Source: Rhinopomastus cyanomelas (taxonomy: Eukaryota; Chordata; Aves; Bucerotiformes; Rhinopomastidae). From it: a DNA stretch of 64,000 bases. The notes under the pieces are model-generated. The model was given only the letters and a program-made list of their open reading frames with translations, was not told the DNA's origin and made no database searches. Position 1 is the stretch's first letter, and each line of letters opens with the position of its first letter. Location: positions 620,195 through 684,194 of the forward strand of contig VXBP01007146.1 in assembly GCA_013400115.1 (NCBI GenBank), written 5' to 3'. The translations under genes were made by a program, and so were the position numbers. Positions 1 to 10,642 of the stretch are shown piece after piece.

Positions 1-767
1 TACGTGCCCAGGTGACCACTGTAGGGTTTGGGTTTGTGCGAGTTTTTAAATGCCTGGTGGCTCAGGCTGAGGTAAATCCTTGGGAATGCTCACTCGTGAA
101 AAAACCCCACGGTGCCTGGCTGCAGTGGAAGCCTCTGCCCTGGAGCTGCCTGGAGCTTCGAGGAGGCCAATCCTCCTGTGCTGTGACAGCTCATACATTT
201 ACAATCAGACATCAGATGGGCTGTGAAGTGAGGTGTCCTCCTTTCAGCAACACAGCCAGCACCCTGTGAGCTGCAGCTCTCCTGGGGTGCTCAAGCTGGG
301 TCTGGTGTCCCTTCTCCCACCCCTGAGGTGCAACCCCCAGCAGTGAGTACAGCCACAATTTGCCCCCTGGGAAGCACGAGAGGCTCCAGAGAAACTCTTG
401 TCCCACTTTTGTCTTCAGAACCACCAAGAACTGGTTATTGCAAGAATCAGTTTCCAGACAAAGAGAGAATTTCAGGGGCTGCAGCATTTAGTGCAGTGGC
501 TCTGGCAGCCCTGACGTGAGGAAAGCCATCTCCCATTTCCTTTCCATCAGTTGTGAAATGTGCTGGCTAATCCATGTTTGATATGCAAGCCCAGAGCACA
601 AAGCTTGTACCACCAGAGACCCGACGCAGGAGCCAGAATCCCCCACTTCCTAGCACCTGGCAGAGGAAGAGGAGCAGCAGCTGAATGAATCTGTCCCAGC
701 TGCTCAGTTACCTCAGCTGGACCACGAGAAGCACAGACAAAGACAGATGGTGGGTTTAGATGTGGGA
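1..767. other. Gene-free stretch, nothing recognised
   Basis: Mixed-composition unique-looking sequence. Open frames here are short and conflict across strands; no repeat or RNA gene recognised. Confidence 0.6.
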
Positions 768-989
768 TCTCACAGAATCACAGACTGGTTTAGGTCAGAA
801 GAGACCTCAGAGATCACCCATGGGCAGCGACACCTCTCACCAGACCAGGTTGCCCAGAGCCTCATCCAGCCTGGCCTTGAACACTTCCAGGGATGGAGCA
901 GCCACAAGCTCCCTGGACAACCTGTTCCAGAGCCTCAGCACCCTCACAGGGAGGGATTTCTTCCTGAGACCTACAATGATCTAAATACA
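768..989 (-). mobile_element. CR1 LINE fragment, type Y
   Basis: Begins with the 3' tip TCACAGAATCACAGACTGG and continues through CACCAGACCAGGTTGCCCAG and CTTCCAGGGATGGAGCAGCC, the conserved 3' block of CR1-Y elements. 5'-truncated at about 989. Confidence 0.85.
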
Positions 990-1616
990 CCACAAGCAAC
1001 TACGAGTTCACCAGTTCGTACCCCTGCAAGTCCGACTAACGCAACTGGGAGTTCACATTCTGGGATCTGCTTCACGTTTGGCTGTTTGTGATCAGTGCAG
1101 GAGCTGGAAGGGGGTGAGAGGGAGCGTCTGTGACACAGAGCGGTCCTTATTTCACTTGGGAGAGCGACGGCATGTGCAGGTGCTCTCCGACGGCTCCCCT
1201 GGTCTGTGGGGAGTGCTCACTAGAAGCTTTCAGCTCCGTCTGGATTGACATCACTGGGACTGCTGGTCCCACATGAATTGAAGCCAGGAAGTGCTGCAGT
1301 GCAGAGATGGTCCAGATAGGAAAGCAAATGTCACTGGCAGGCAAGATCTAATTTCAGCGTGAGGCTAACAACGTGACTGATGCTGAGCCAGTAGGAAACT
1401 ATTATGGCCCAGACTGGATTCCACACGCGATGGCCAGGGAGCCCTTCCCCAGCCGTGCCCTTCCCAACCACGTTCCAGCCAGCAGCCAGCCACTCGCCTC
1501 TCCTCTCCTCCATTCCTGTTGACACAGGCAGGTCAGAAAGCTGAATGGGCACTTAGGAGCTCCAGAATAATGCTCCCTCAGCCACTCTCCCCAGACCTCA
1601 TTAAAGGAAAAAGCTG
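990..1616. other. Gene-free stretch
   Basis: No repeat, RNA or coding signal recognised. Confidence 0.5.
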
Positions 1617-1690
1617 TCTGTGTGGAGTCTCCTTCTCTGGAGAGGTTTAAAAGCCACCTGGCCATGTTCTTGTGCAACTTGATCTAGAGG
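1617..1690 (+). mobile_element. CR1 fragment, type A, lacking its 3' tail
   Basis: Contains GTGGAGTCTCCTTCTCTGGA and the block up to ACTTGATCTAG, then breaks off where the oppositely oriented CR1 starts. Confidence 0.85.
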
Positions 1691-1795
1691 ATTGGAAGGG
1701 ACCTTGAAAGATCATCCAGTCCAGTCCCCCTGCCACAGCAGGATCACCTAGATCCAGTCACACAGGACCATATCCAGGTGGTTTTTAAACGCTGG
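1691..1795 (-). mobile_element. CR1 fragment, type A
   Basis: Starts at ATTGGAAGGGACCTTGAAAG and runs through the CAGCAGGATCACCTAGATCC block to the AGGTGGTTTTTAAAC block. It forms an inverted pair with the fragment at 1617-1690. Confidence 0.88.
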
Positions 1796-2104
1796 GTCAC
1801 AAACCAGCATGGGGATTTGAACCCCAGCAGCTCCCAGCTGCACCTGACAACCCTCCAGCCAGTGGAACCCCTGTGCCCAACACATCTCCATCAGCAAACA
1901 GCTTTCTCCCTGCCTCTGTGCAGCAAAAGGGGCAGGACAGGGCTGTTGATAGCTGTGGGGTGTTTTTTCCTGTCTCCCTGCCGAGGAGAGAAGCCAGTAG
2001 ATAAACACCACAGAATCACTGCTTGAGACACTGTTTCTGTCACGCAGGCTACAAACAAACATCAGCACAAGCTAAGGCCAGATGGAAGGTACCTACCAGA
2101 GACC

Positions 2105-2472
2105 TAGAATCATAGAATCATTAGGGATTGGAAGGGACCTCGAAAGAACATCTAGTCCCATTCCCCTGCCACAGCAGCATCACCTATACCCAGTTGCACA
2201 GGAACATGTCCAGGTGGGTTTTAGACGTCTCCAGAGAAGGAGACTCCACAGACCCCCTGGGCAGCCCCTTCCAGGGCTCTGTCACTCTCACTGGGACGAA
2301 GTTCCCTCTGATATTTATATGGAACCTCCTCTGTTACATCAGACACCCATTGCCCATCATCCTACCACTAGATGACATTGAGCAGAGCCTGGCTCCATCC
2401 TCCTGACACCCACCTTTCACGTGTTTATAGACATTAATGAGGTCACCCCTCAGTCTCCTCCAAGCTAAGAGC
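2105..2472 (-). mobile_element. CR1, type A, about 370 bp
   Basis: Complete 3' tip (AGAATCATAGAATCATTAGG) through the ORF2 C-terminal region to CTCAGTCTCCTCCAAGCT. 5'-truncated. The ORF2 frame is degraded. Confidence 0.93.
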
Positions 2473-3237
2473 AGTCGTTGTCACCAGGTTGTTACCCTAA
2501 CACCGAGCACAGACTTGACCTGCACTTCTGTGGCCACCAGGCTGATTGATTTGGGTTGTCTGGCAACGTCTGAGTGCTTCTTTCTTTATTCAGTGCATTG
2601 TTAGAAGCCTCTGAAGGTTGACTCAGAGCACTGCAGAGCATCTTGTGGGGGTTAGCTTGTAAAAATGCAGTGATTATGAACAGAGAGTGCTCCCCTGAGC
2701 CTGGGGACGTCAGCAGAAGTCAGGCTCTAGCGGAGCTGTTTGTAAAGCACTTGCCAGGACGGCATGAAAATGGGATTTATCTTTATTAACCCTCTTTTCA
2801 GAGCTTTAATTTTGAGTCAGTCGATTCTTCCCGCATTTGACGCCCTTAGCGGCTAAATTGCGACGAGCGCTGGGATGCAGCGGGGCCCATTAAGCTGCTC
2901 TGAAAGCAGCGGAGGGCTGGTGTTGAGAAGAGAGCTGCCTGTCCTCTAATTCCTCCTCGAGACAAAGGCTCCAGCTTAAGATTCACAGTAAGTTTCTGTC
3001 CTACCTAAGGCTGCAAAGTGTAGAAAATGGATGAGTAAGGAGAAATAAGATCAGGATAATCCTACGGCGAGCAGAGCTGGGAACTCTGAAAGAGCAAAAC
3101 CAGCTCTGGTTTTTATCAAGAGCGAGAGGGATCCCGGTGATAGCATCAGGACAAATTTCCTGTCTTCATCACTGAGGCAGGGGGACACTGTGATCTTCTG
3201 TGCTGCCTCAGAGGAAGAAGGAGTTAATTGATACCAC
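2473..3237. promoter_or_regulatory. Gene-free stretch with candidate conserved regulatory element (about 2700-3000)
   Basis: Repeat-free block with TAAT-type homeobox cores, GGGATTTATCTTTATTAACC, an AP-1 site TGAGTCA (2813-2819) and a cluster of CpGs in otherwise CpG-poor DNA. The composition resembles vertebrate conserved non-coding elements; conservation cannot be tested here. Confidence 0.3.
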
Positions 3238-3615
3238 AGCAGGTCTGTAGAGCAACAAGGATGATGAAGGGATTGGAGCATCTCCCTGATGAGGAAAGGC
3301 TGAGGGAGCTGGGGCTCTTGAGCTTGGAGAAGAAGAGACTGAGGGGTGACCTGATTCAAGTCTATAAATATGTGAAGGGTGGGTCTCAGGAGGATGGAGC
3401 CAGGCTCTGCTCAGTGTCATCTAATGATAGGACATGGGGCAATGGAACAGAGGAGATTCCACATCAATATGAGAAGGAACTTGTTCACGGTGAGGGTAAC
3501 AGAGCCCTGGAGGGGGCTGCCCAGCAGGATTGTGGAGTCTCCTCCTCTGGAGATGTTTAAACCTACCTGGCCATGTTCCTGGGCAACTGGATCTAAGGGA
3601 TCCTGCTGTGGCAGG
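3238..3615 (+). mobile_element. CR1, type A, with ORF2 C-terminal remnant
   Basis: Runs from the RATRMMKGLEHL segment of ORF2 through LRELGLLSLEKKRLRGDLI and YVKGGSQEDGARLC to GGATCCTGCTGTGGCAGG. The last part of the 3' tail is missing where the opposite CR1 begins. Confidence 0.93.
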
Positions 3616-3830
3616 TCACCCCTCAGTCTCCTTTTTTTCCCAGTTCAAGAACCCCAGTTCTCTCAGCCTGTCCTCATCAGGAAATGCTCTCCTCCCTCCA
3701 TCATCTCTGTGGCTCTGCACTGGACTCTCTCCAGCAGCTCTGTGTCCTTCTGGAACTGAGGGGCCCAGAAATGGACACAAGACTCCAGGTGTGGTCTTCT
3801 CAACCTGTTTAGAGAGGACATTCCCCACTA
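3616..3830 (-). mobile_element. CR1, type A, internal piece
   Basis: Complement of the ORF2 C-terminal region from the ...RGDL segment back to the PHLEYCV region (CCCAGAAATGGACACAAGAC). No 3' tail. Its first 110 bases pair with 3238-3352, making a long inverted repeat. Confidence 0.9.
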
Positions 3831-5051
3831 TAGCCAGAGCAAAACTGAACTATGGCATTTCACAATCATCTCAGCTAAATCATGGGACTTCAAAGCTCCT
3901 GTTGCGGCTTAAATCCTGAGCCCAGCCACCGCCACGTGCTGTCCTGGTGAGCAAAACCCATCAGCCCCGTTTTATCATGTCACCCTTCATTTGTGCCACA
4001 AGTGTCAGGGAGCTGGCTGGAACAAGGTTAACGGGCTACGGTGCATCACTGGCCCGTAATCAGATTAAGCGGGCAGTTGCCCAGTTACTGGCCCCGATTA
4101 TACTCGCCCTACGATACTGCTGGGGATCGGAGGCAGGAAGGACAAGGCTCAGAAGCGAGGGGAAATGAGCTGCGGGTGGGGATCAGATGGGGTCCCACAG
4201 GGTATAGAGTAAAACCTCACACAGGAGATGGTGAGGTGGTTGCTCTTGTCACTTACTGCATCCCCTAATATTGTGAGAGGCCGTTAGTGTGGGCACCACC
4301 GTTTGGAACCTCCCTTTACACACACACAGACATTTATCTGAGCTGTGAGCCATCAAATAATCAGCTAGAAATAAAGCAGAGGCCAACGAACCGGGCTCTT
4401 CCCCCAGCATTTTATGGATCGTAATAAAACGGGACCTTTCCTTCAACACTTCCTTGATTATTCAACTCCAAATGCTCTTTTTCACAGCTCTCTGGTTTCA
4501 TCACTTCATCACCAGCTCAGTGGGGACAGAGCAGAAACCATATGGGCTCAGTGTGACTCCGGGTCAGGCTGCGAGGTCCCGCAGAGGAAGCAAAGAGAGC
4601 GGCGGCGCTGGAGGAGACCTGCGGGTCGGCGCGTGGTGACGTCCCCGAGCACCCGGGGCATCACGGCTGGGACTTCATCTAGAGCCGCCGTGGGAAACAG
4701 CAAGGTGAGAATTACCAAGATTAAAGCCAGAGTGGATCTGGGGTCTAAATAAAGGGGAGCAAAAGTGGACCCACAGTTTCATAATTAACGCAAAGAGGGC
4801 AGATAATTCAGTGGGCTTATTGTTTTGGGAGCCTGACCTTTAACTACGGCGAGATTCGCGCTTGGCATGCGCTCCTGGGTAACGTCAGACATCTGTTTCT
4901 CTCCTGTGACTCAGTTTTGCTGTCTGTGCAGCAGATCTGATCCCATTAGGACACAAAGCCTTACAAGGGAAACGGAGCAGGTCCGAGACTCCCAGAGCAA
5001 GCCCTGGTTGTCTCTGCCAGCGGGTAGAGCCCTCCTGCTCTGGCTGGAGGA
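3831..5051. promoter_or_regulatory. Gene-free stretch with candidate regulatory blocks
   Basis: About 3990-4130 is repeat-free with GTTAAC, TAATCAGATTAAG and CCGATTATAC cores. 4590-4690 is a small CpG cluster with a TGACGTC (CRE-type) site at 4637-4643. A short CA repeat lies at about 4317-4328 and an AP-1-type TGACTCA at 4907-4913. No coding signal. Confidence 0.3.
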
Positions 5052-5148
5052 TTGGCAACTTGGTCTAGGGGATCCTGCTGTGGCAGGGGGATTGGGCTAG
5101 ATGATCTTTTGAGGTCCCTTCCAGTCCCTAATGATCTGTGGTTCTGTG
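5052..5148 (+). mobile_element. CR1 3' end, type A
   Basis: Short copy from the CAACTTGGTCTAGGGGATCC block to the tail CTAATGATCTGTGGTTCTGTG, followed immediately by another CR1 in the same orientation. Confidence 0.92.
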
Positions 5149-5460
5149 AAGGGTGGGTATCAGAAGGATAGAGCCAGGCTCTTCTCAGTGTCATCTAATG
5201 ATAGGACAAGGGGCCAATGGGTGTGAACTGGAACAGAGGAGGTTCCACATCAATCTGAGAAGGACCTTCTTCCCAGTGAGGGTGCCAGAGCCCTGGAAGG
5301 GGCTGCCCAGGGAGGTTGTGGAGTCTCCTTCACTGGAGATGTTTAAAACCTGCCTGGGCATGTTCCTGTGTGACTGGATTTAGGGGATCCTGCTGTTTCA
5401 GGGGGATTGGACTAGATGATCTTTCAAGGTCCCTTCCAATCCCTAATGATTCTGTGAAAT
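5149..5460 (+). mobile_element. CR1, type A, about 310 bp
   Basis: From the GGTGGGTATCAGAAGGATAG block through the ORF2 C-terminus (EPWKGLPREVVESPSLEMFK) to a complete tail CCCTAATGATTCTGTG. Joined head-to-tail with the copy at 5052. Confidence 0.94.
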
Positions 5461-5465
5461 AGAAA

Positions 5466-5780
5466 GAACCAGAATTGTTCAGGTTGGAAAAGACCTTCAA
5501 GATCTTAGTCCAACCATGACCTCAACTGTCCCAAGGCCACCGCTAAAGCCTGTCCCTGATCTCCACATCTCCATGACTTGTAAACACAGCCAGGGATGGT
5601 GATTCAACCCTCTCTCTGCCTGTTCCAAGGGCTGAAGACCCTTTCCAGGAATAAGTCTTTCCTCCTGTCCAAGCTAAACATTCCCTAGTGCAGCTTGAGG
5701 CCATTTCCTCTCATCCTGCCACTTGTTCCTCATGAGAAGAGACCAACCACCACCTCTCTGCACCCTCCTTTCTGTCAAAC
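5466..5780 (-). mobile_element. CR1, type B
   Basis: Starts with TTCAGGTTGGAAAAGACCTT and contains AACTGTCCCAAGGCCACCGC, CAGGGATGGTGATTCAACCC and CAGCTTGAGGCCATTTCCTC. Older family, abutting the young CR1 to its left. Confidence 0.88.
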
Positions 5781-6817
5781 CAGTGAGGCAAAGCCTCACC
5801 ACTAGAAATTATCTTCAGAGCAGAAGAGCTGAGGGGCCTCTTGAACTCGGGCTGATTCGAAACAGCCACAGCTGCTGGAGCAGATGCTCCTGGGTGAAGT
5901 GAGGCCACAAGCACTTTGCATTTCGAGGCTGTCAGCACATCCTCCGCTGTCACATCCCCTGGGCTCCATCTGGCCCACACCTGAGCCTCGCTCCTGCCTC
6001 TTGGCAGTGCAGATGCCTCCACACAGCAGCAGCTTTTCCTTCTGTGGATGAAAACAAATTGATCTCCCCTGATTTCCCGGTCGGAGCACCCCGTGATCCA
6101 CTTGAGGCAAAACGACCTGTGCTAGTTTAAATCACGAGGAGAAGCAGAAGCTGAGAGTTATTCCACTTGGTTTTGCCTGGAGTAGAGAACCAGGAGTGCT
6201 CACACAAACCAGTTTGCCGGGGAGCCGGTGAATGGTGGTGGCCATAGATGGAGGAGGAGGTACCACCTCTAGATCAAGGACAGGACCTGCATCCACAGCC
6301 CTCTGCCTGGAAAAGAAAAGCTGTTCCTTTTGCCTACAGAAGGTCGACTTTATCCCTGGAGAGGCTGAATAAACCTGCCCAGGGAAGCACCATCTCCATG
6401 CAAAAGGAATTACGGCTGAATGAGAGACCTTCAACATTGGCTGGAGAGGGTAGCAGGGCCTGGGGGGATTGTCTGGGGACAAAGCTGATGATGGGAAAGC
6501 TGGCAAAATCCAGCCGTAATCCCCTGGTGCTGCAGAGGACTAATCCCCAGGCTTGACATTAATCTGCTCAATGGAGATGCGACACCCTTATCTGCCACGC
6601 TGCCCAAGGGCAGAGACTTCGGTCTCCGCAGGCTGCACGTGGAGCTGCAGAAACCCTTTACACCACAGCACCAGAGTCAGACTCCCTCAATTTTCTAGTC
6701 TACTGGACTAGGACTGCAAGGTCACCCTCTTCTACTTCCTTCTGAGCCACTGGTCTTTCTGGAGATGTCCTCCTCCTTTTCTCCCTGCATGTTTTTGTTC
6801 TGTTTCTTTAAACTGAG
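5781..6817. other. Gene-free stretch of about 1 kb
   Basis: Unique-looking sequence; no repeat recognised and no credible exon. 6330-6420 and 6490-6600 are moderately AT-rich with TAAT cores, weakly suggestive of regulatory DNA. Confidence 0.4.
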
Positions 6818-7155
6818 AGCATGGTGGGTGGGTTTTAAATATCTCCAGAGAAGGAGACTCCACAACCCCCCTGGGAAGCCCCTTCCAGGGCTCTGTCACC
6901 CTCATCGGGAAGCAGCTCTTGTGTTCCAGCTCACACCCATTGCCCCTTGTCCTATCACTGGGTGCCTCTGAGCAGAGCCTGGCTCCATCCTCCTGACACC
7001 CACCCCTCACATATTGATCAACATTCATGGGGTCACCCCTCAGTCTCCTTTTTTTCCAAGCTCAAGAGCCCCAGCTCCCTCAGCCTTTCCTCAGCAGGAG
7101 ATGCTCCACTCTATCATCTCTGGCTCTGTGCTGGACTCCCCCAGCAGCTCTGTTC
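6818..7155 (-). mobile_element. CR1, type A, lacking its 3' tail
   Basis: From GGTGGGTTTTAAATATCTCC through CCTGACACCCACCCCTCACA to CTGTGCTGGACTCCCCCAGC. The 3'-most 110 bases of a normal copy are missing, unlike ordinary 5' truncation. Confidence 0.9.
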
Positions 7156-7790
7156 AGGACACATGATTTTGTGGTCAGAGATCAGAACAAACGTGGGCTT
7201 GCAGCAGCCTGTCTGCAGTACAGAAACAGCCCAGGAAGGATGCAGGGCTTAATTAACCCCTGGGGAACCGGAGACAAAGGCAAACCCCAACCAAACCCTG
7301 CACAGATGGGGAGCGCGTGGACAACAAATCCTTTGAAGTCAGACAGATGCGTTTGGTCTTGGTTGTTTTCACAGCAAATCAAACCTCACCTCCATCTGGC
7401 CGCCCAGCAGAAGGTCACCCGATGCAGGGGTCCCATTTCAAAGAGCCAGCGGAGGCACCGCTCGGGTCTCACCTCGTGGCTGCTGCTCTCCTGTGGGCAG
7501 GGGTTCCAGCTGTGCGGAGGAATCCCAGCTGTGCGGAGCCGCCGCTTGGCTGCACAGGAGGAGTGATGTCTGCTCCGAGCAACAGATGCCCACGTTTGAC
7601 ACCGCTCAGAGCTCCTGAGCAAACGGGCCCCTTGGTACAAGCAGGTGCTTGTTGCCCTTGGGCCGTACACACAGGCTCTGAAAGCAGGAGGAAGACAAAA
7701 GGGATCGGTTTGTTTTCTCCTCTGGAGCACCTGGGTGGCAGCATGAGGAGAAGAGATGGAGAAACACGGAGCAGCTTGAACTCACCTGCG
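7156..7790. other. Gene-free stretch
   Basis: Overlapping frames on both strands here look like chance openings in GC-rich sequence. Nothing recognised. Confidence 0.45.
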
Positions 7791-8150
7791 TGAGATCCCA
7801 GCAGACTAGGAAAAGGAGACCCAAGTGCTGAAATAAAACTGGGTTTAATGAAGCAGCCTAACCAGCATCAACACCAGTATGGTCAGCCCAGTGAGCGCGC
7901 GATGGTCACAACCACCAGGGAAGCAGCTCTCAGCAGCAGAGTGATGAACAAGTCTTTCCAGACCTGGGGAAAAGGAAGAGGAGGAGCAAACTTCCCCCTT
8001 TATACTGGCCATGACCCTTCTGGGATGGGATTCACCTGCAGCGGAATCAACTCAAGGCAGCTGCCCAAGTCGTGCTCTCAGCTTCAGCTCCTGCTGCCTG
8101 GAAACTGGTAGTGACCTGCATGCAGTGGTGGGACTGGGGTGTGATCCCAG
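7791..8150 (-). mobile_element. Candidate solo LTR of an endogenous retrovirus
   Basis: Read on the minus strand the order is LTR-like: TATA box GTATAAAG (8005-7998), about 155 bases later the poly(A) hexamer ATTAAA (7849-7844), then a short U5-like stretch ending ...CA at 7791. No retroviral coding sequence lies on either side, so it would be a solo LTR. The U3 start (about 8110-8200) and target duplication could not be fixed. Alternative: a chance arrangement in unique DNA. Confidence 0.4.
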
Positions 8151-8218
8151 TAAAACCAGCATCTCACTCTTCTTTCTAAACAGGGCTGCTGTGCTACCCT
8201 GGTTGTATTCAGGTGGCT

Positions 8219-8310
8219 GAATATGAGCCAGCAGGGTGCCCAGGTGCCCAAGAAGGCCAGTAGCATCCTGGTCTGGAGTAGAAGCTGCGTGTCCAGCAGG
8301 AGTAGAGAGC
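8219..8310 (+). mobile_element. Old CR1 ORF2 fragment
   Basis: GAATATGAGCCAGCAGGGTG followed by GCCCAAGAAGGCCAGTAGCA matches the CR1 ORF2 stretch that normally reads QQCALVAKKANGILGWI. Strongly decayed, both ends missing. Confidence 0.6.
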
Positions 8311-8857
8311 AGCAGGTTCTTGTTCCATTGTGCTGCCTCTGCTGCAGAGTGACCTCCTCTGTTTGGCTGCTCGATCTCATCTGGTGTCTGTGCCCTTGAC
8401 CCCACGGTCCGCAGGGGTCAAGGACCCCTGCCCTTTGTGCCCTCTCACAGTGAGGGGCTGGGGGATGACAAACGGTGCAAATCAGTGGTGGCTCAGCCCT
8501 CCCTTGCCTGGAGCCTGAACTGGGGAGAGCCCCAAGACAGCACTGGCAGCCAGGGCTCGCCACCAAAACATCCCTTCAGCTCCAGAGCTGGCTGATCCTG
8601 TGTCCACAGGACCTCCAACACTGGACCACTCAGCAGTACTCCACTGGTGAACACAGAACCACCAGGGTTGGACAGATCACGTGATGGGTTAGGTCTCACG
8701 ACCTAGAAATCATGAGACCTTAAGTCCAACTGCTCTCTCATGAGCCTGTTGGAAGAGTTACCTGAAAAGAAGACACCTCCCACCCAGGTATTTTTCTTCA
8801 ATAGCCTCCTCTAACAGAGCTGCTGGAGAAAAGAGCTGTCTGGACAAGCTGCAGCAT
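8311..8857. other. Gene-free stretch
   Basis: No gene or well-defined repeat recognised. Confidence 0.4.
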
Positions 8858-9345
8858 TCTGGAGCCCCCGGTGTAAGGACCTGGAGCTGCTGAAGCAAGT
8901 CCAGAGGAGGCCACAGGGATGATCAGAGGGCTGGAGCCCCTCTGCTATGGGGACGGGGTGAGGGAGTTGGGGCTGTTTATCCCAGAGTAGAGTAGGTTCC
9001 AAGGGAACCTTATAGCAGCCTTCCAGTACCTGGAGGGGCTACAGGAAGGCTTGGGAGGGACTTTGTACGAGGGACCCCAGTGCCAGGACAAGGATGGATG
9101 GGTTCAAGCTGAAAGAGGGGAGATTGACATTTGATCTTGGGAAGGAATGCCTCCCTGTGAGGGTGCTGAGGCTCTGGGACCAGCTACCCAGGGAGGCTGT
9201 GGCTGCTCCACCCCTGGCAGCGTTCAAGGCTGGGCTGGACAGGGCTCTGGGCAGCCTGGTCTGGTGGGAGGTGTCGCTGCCCCTGGCAGGGGGTTGGCAC
9301 TGGGCAAGCTCTGGGGCCCCTTCCAGCCCGAGATTCTCCGATTCG
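8858..9345 (+). mobile_element. CR1, type Y, about 490 bp
   Basis: Contains GATGATCAGAGGGCTGGAGC, CTATAGCAGCCTTCCAGTACCTGG-type sequence and CCAGGGAGGCTGTGGCTGCT, ending near the GGTGTCGCTGCCCCTGGCAG block. Its decayed ORF2 end reads GWVQAERGEID-like in one frame and explains the open frames here. Confidence 0.8.
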
Positions 9346-9652
9346 TTTCTTTTTGCCGAGTGCCAGCCGAAGGCACCAAAGAGGCACCGAGCGCAGCCAA
9401 GGAGCCCTCCCGCGGCCCAGGCAGGGATGGTGCGTGTCTCCCTGCTCCCCAGCCACCAGCTGCTCTTTGGCACATGCCAGAGGCTCTCAGGGCTCCGGGC
9501 CAGAGGCCACCCACGGTGCGGGGCAGGGTGCCCAGGCATGGCTGCTGGTGGTTACCTAGTGATGGAGAGAAAGAAGCCAGGGAGAGCCCTCCGGCTGGGG
9601 GGTGCTGCCGGGCGAAGGAGACGATGGAGCCAAGGAATGCAGAAGGAGCTGC

Positions 9653-9720
9653 TGGCTGGGGGCTTGGACTGGGTGATCTTCGAGGTCCCTTCCAGTCCCT
9701 AACAGTCTGTGATTTGGTGA
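9653..9720 (+). mobile_element. CR1 3' tail fragment
   Basis: GGACTGGGTGATCTTCGAGG then CCTTCCAGTCCCTAACAGTC and a tail TGTGATTTGGTGA. Confidence 0.8.
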
Positions 9721-9800
9721 TCACACACCAGAGTCTACAGACAGCACAGGGGAGAGAAATTACTGGCAAGAAATGCCAGGGAAACACCTCTCCACACTCG

Positions 9801-9932
9801 CAGGCTGCAGACCGAGTTGCTTGCCCTCCTGTAGCCACCTGGCTCGAAGCCCCGCTCGNACAGGCTGCAGACCGAGTTGCTTGCCCTGGATCTACCGCCC
9901 TCCTGTAGCCACCTGGCTCGAAGCCCCGCTCG
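9801..9932. other. Unmerged overlap around a single-N contig join
   Basis: The N at 9859 is flanked on both sides by the same sequence: 9801-9858 and 9861-9932 both begin CAGGCTGCAGACCGAGTTGC and both end CTGGCTCGAAGCCCCGCTCG. The right copy has an extra 14 bases after TTGCCCT. A false duplication at a contig join is the simplest reading. Confidence 0.85.
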
Positions 9933-10642
9933 GCACTGCTGGAGAGCCAAAGCAGCTCAATGAGGCTCCACAAGCCGGCCCCACTGAAGCCCCAGCCTGG
10001 AGTATTCGTGTCCCTGAAGGCAGTGGGGCTGCTCCGACTGCCTGAAGGACAAGAAGGATCCGAGTGATGGAGCCTTGAGCTGCTGTGACGACGATTAATT
10101 TCCAAACCCTGTGAATGGTGGAAGGTAGAGTTTTAATTAAAGGGTTTGGTGACGACGCAGGTAGAGCGGTGAGAGTGATGAGCTGGGTTCTGCTTCCCGA
10201 GCAGCTGGTGGGATCCATGGGTGCCCAGCAGCTGGTTCAGCCAGGCTGTATCTATTTTGTCTGCTCTGCAGATGGGGAAGGAGCTGGGGAAATCTACTTT
10301 TCACTTGGAAATGCATTTGTTGTCTTTGTGTTTCGCATGAGCTGCCGCTTGCCTGATGCTCTCTCTGCTGCTGTTCCCACAGGACCCGGCATGGGGAGCC
10401 ACGGGAAGGGTTTGCTCTGTGTTCTCTAGGGCTGCCAAGGACTACTCCTGCCCTGTTGAAAGCTTCCAGCTGTGGGTTGCACCACGCAGGGTTTCGCCTG
10501 GCATCGCCCTCCCCTTTCTCCCCCACCACGCAGAGGTCGGCGTTTTGCTGTGGTTGCTCCTTGACAGCCTCACGGCTCCCCATGGCCTTGCAGAACTCTG
10601 CATCACAGGATCTCTTTGCTGGGAAGAGACCTCAAGGTCATC
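9933..10642. other. Gene-free stretch, possible regulatory block 10080-10340
   Basis: Contains GACGACGATTAATTTCC and GAGTTTTAATTAAAGGG, and GGAAATGCATTTGTTG. No CR1. Suggestive of regulatory DNA only. Confidence 0.25.

Noticed and set aside
9147..10105. Long open frames on both strands (253 and 293 codons) around 9.1-10.1 kb
   Set aside because: They cover a CR1 type Y copy and run through the N and the duplicated join; no domain, and both strands are open together.
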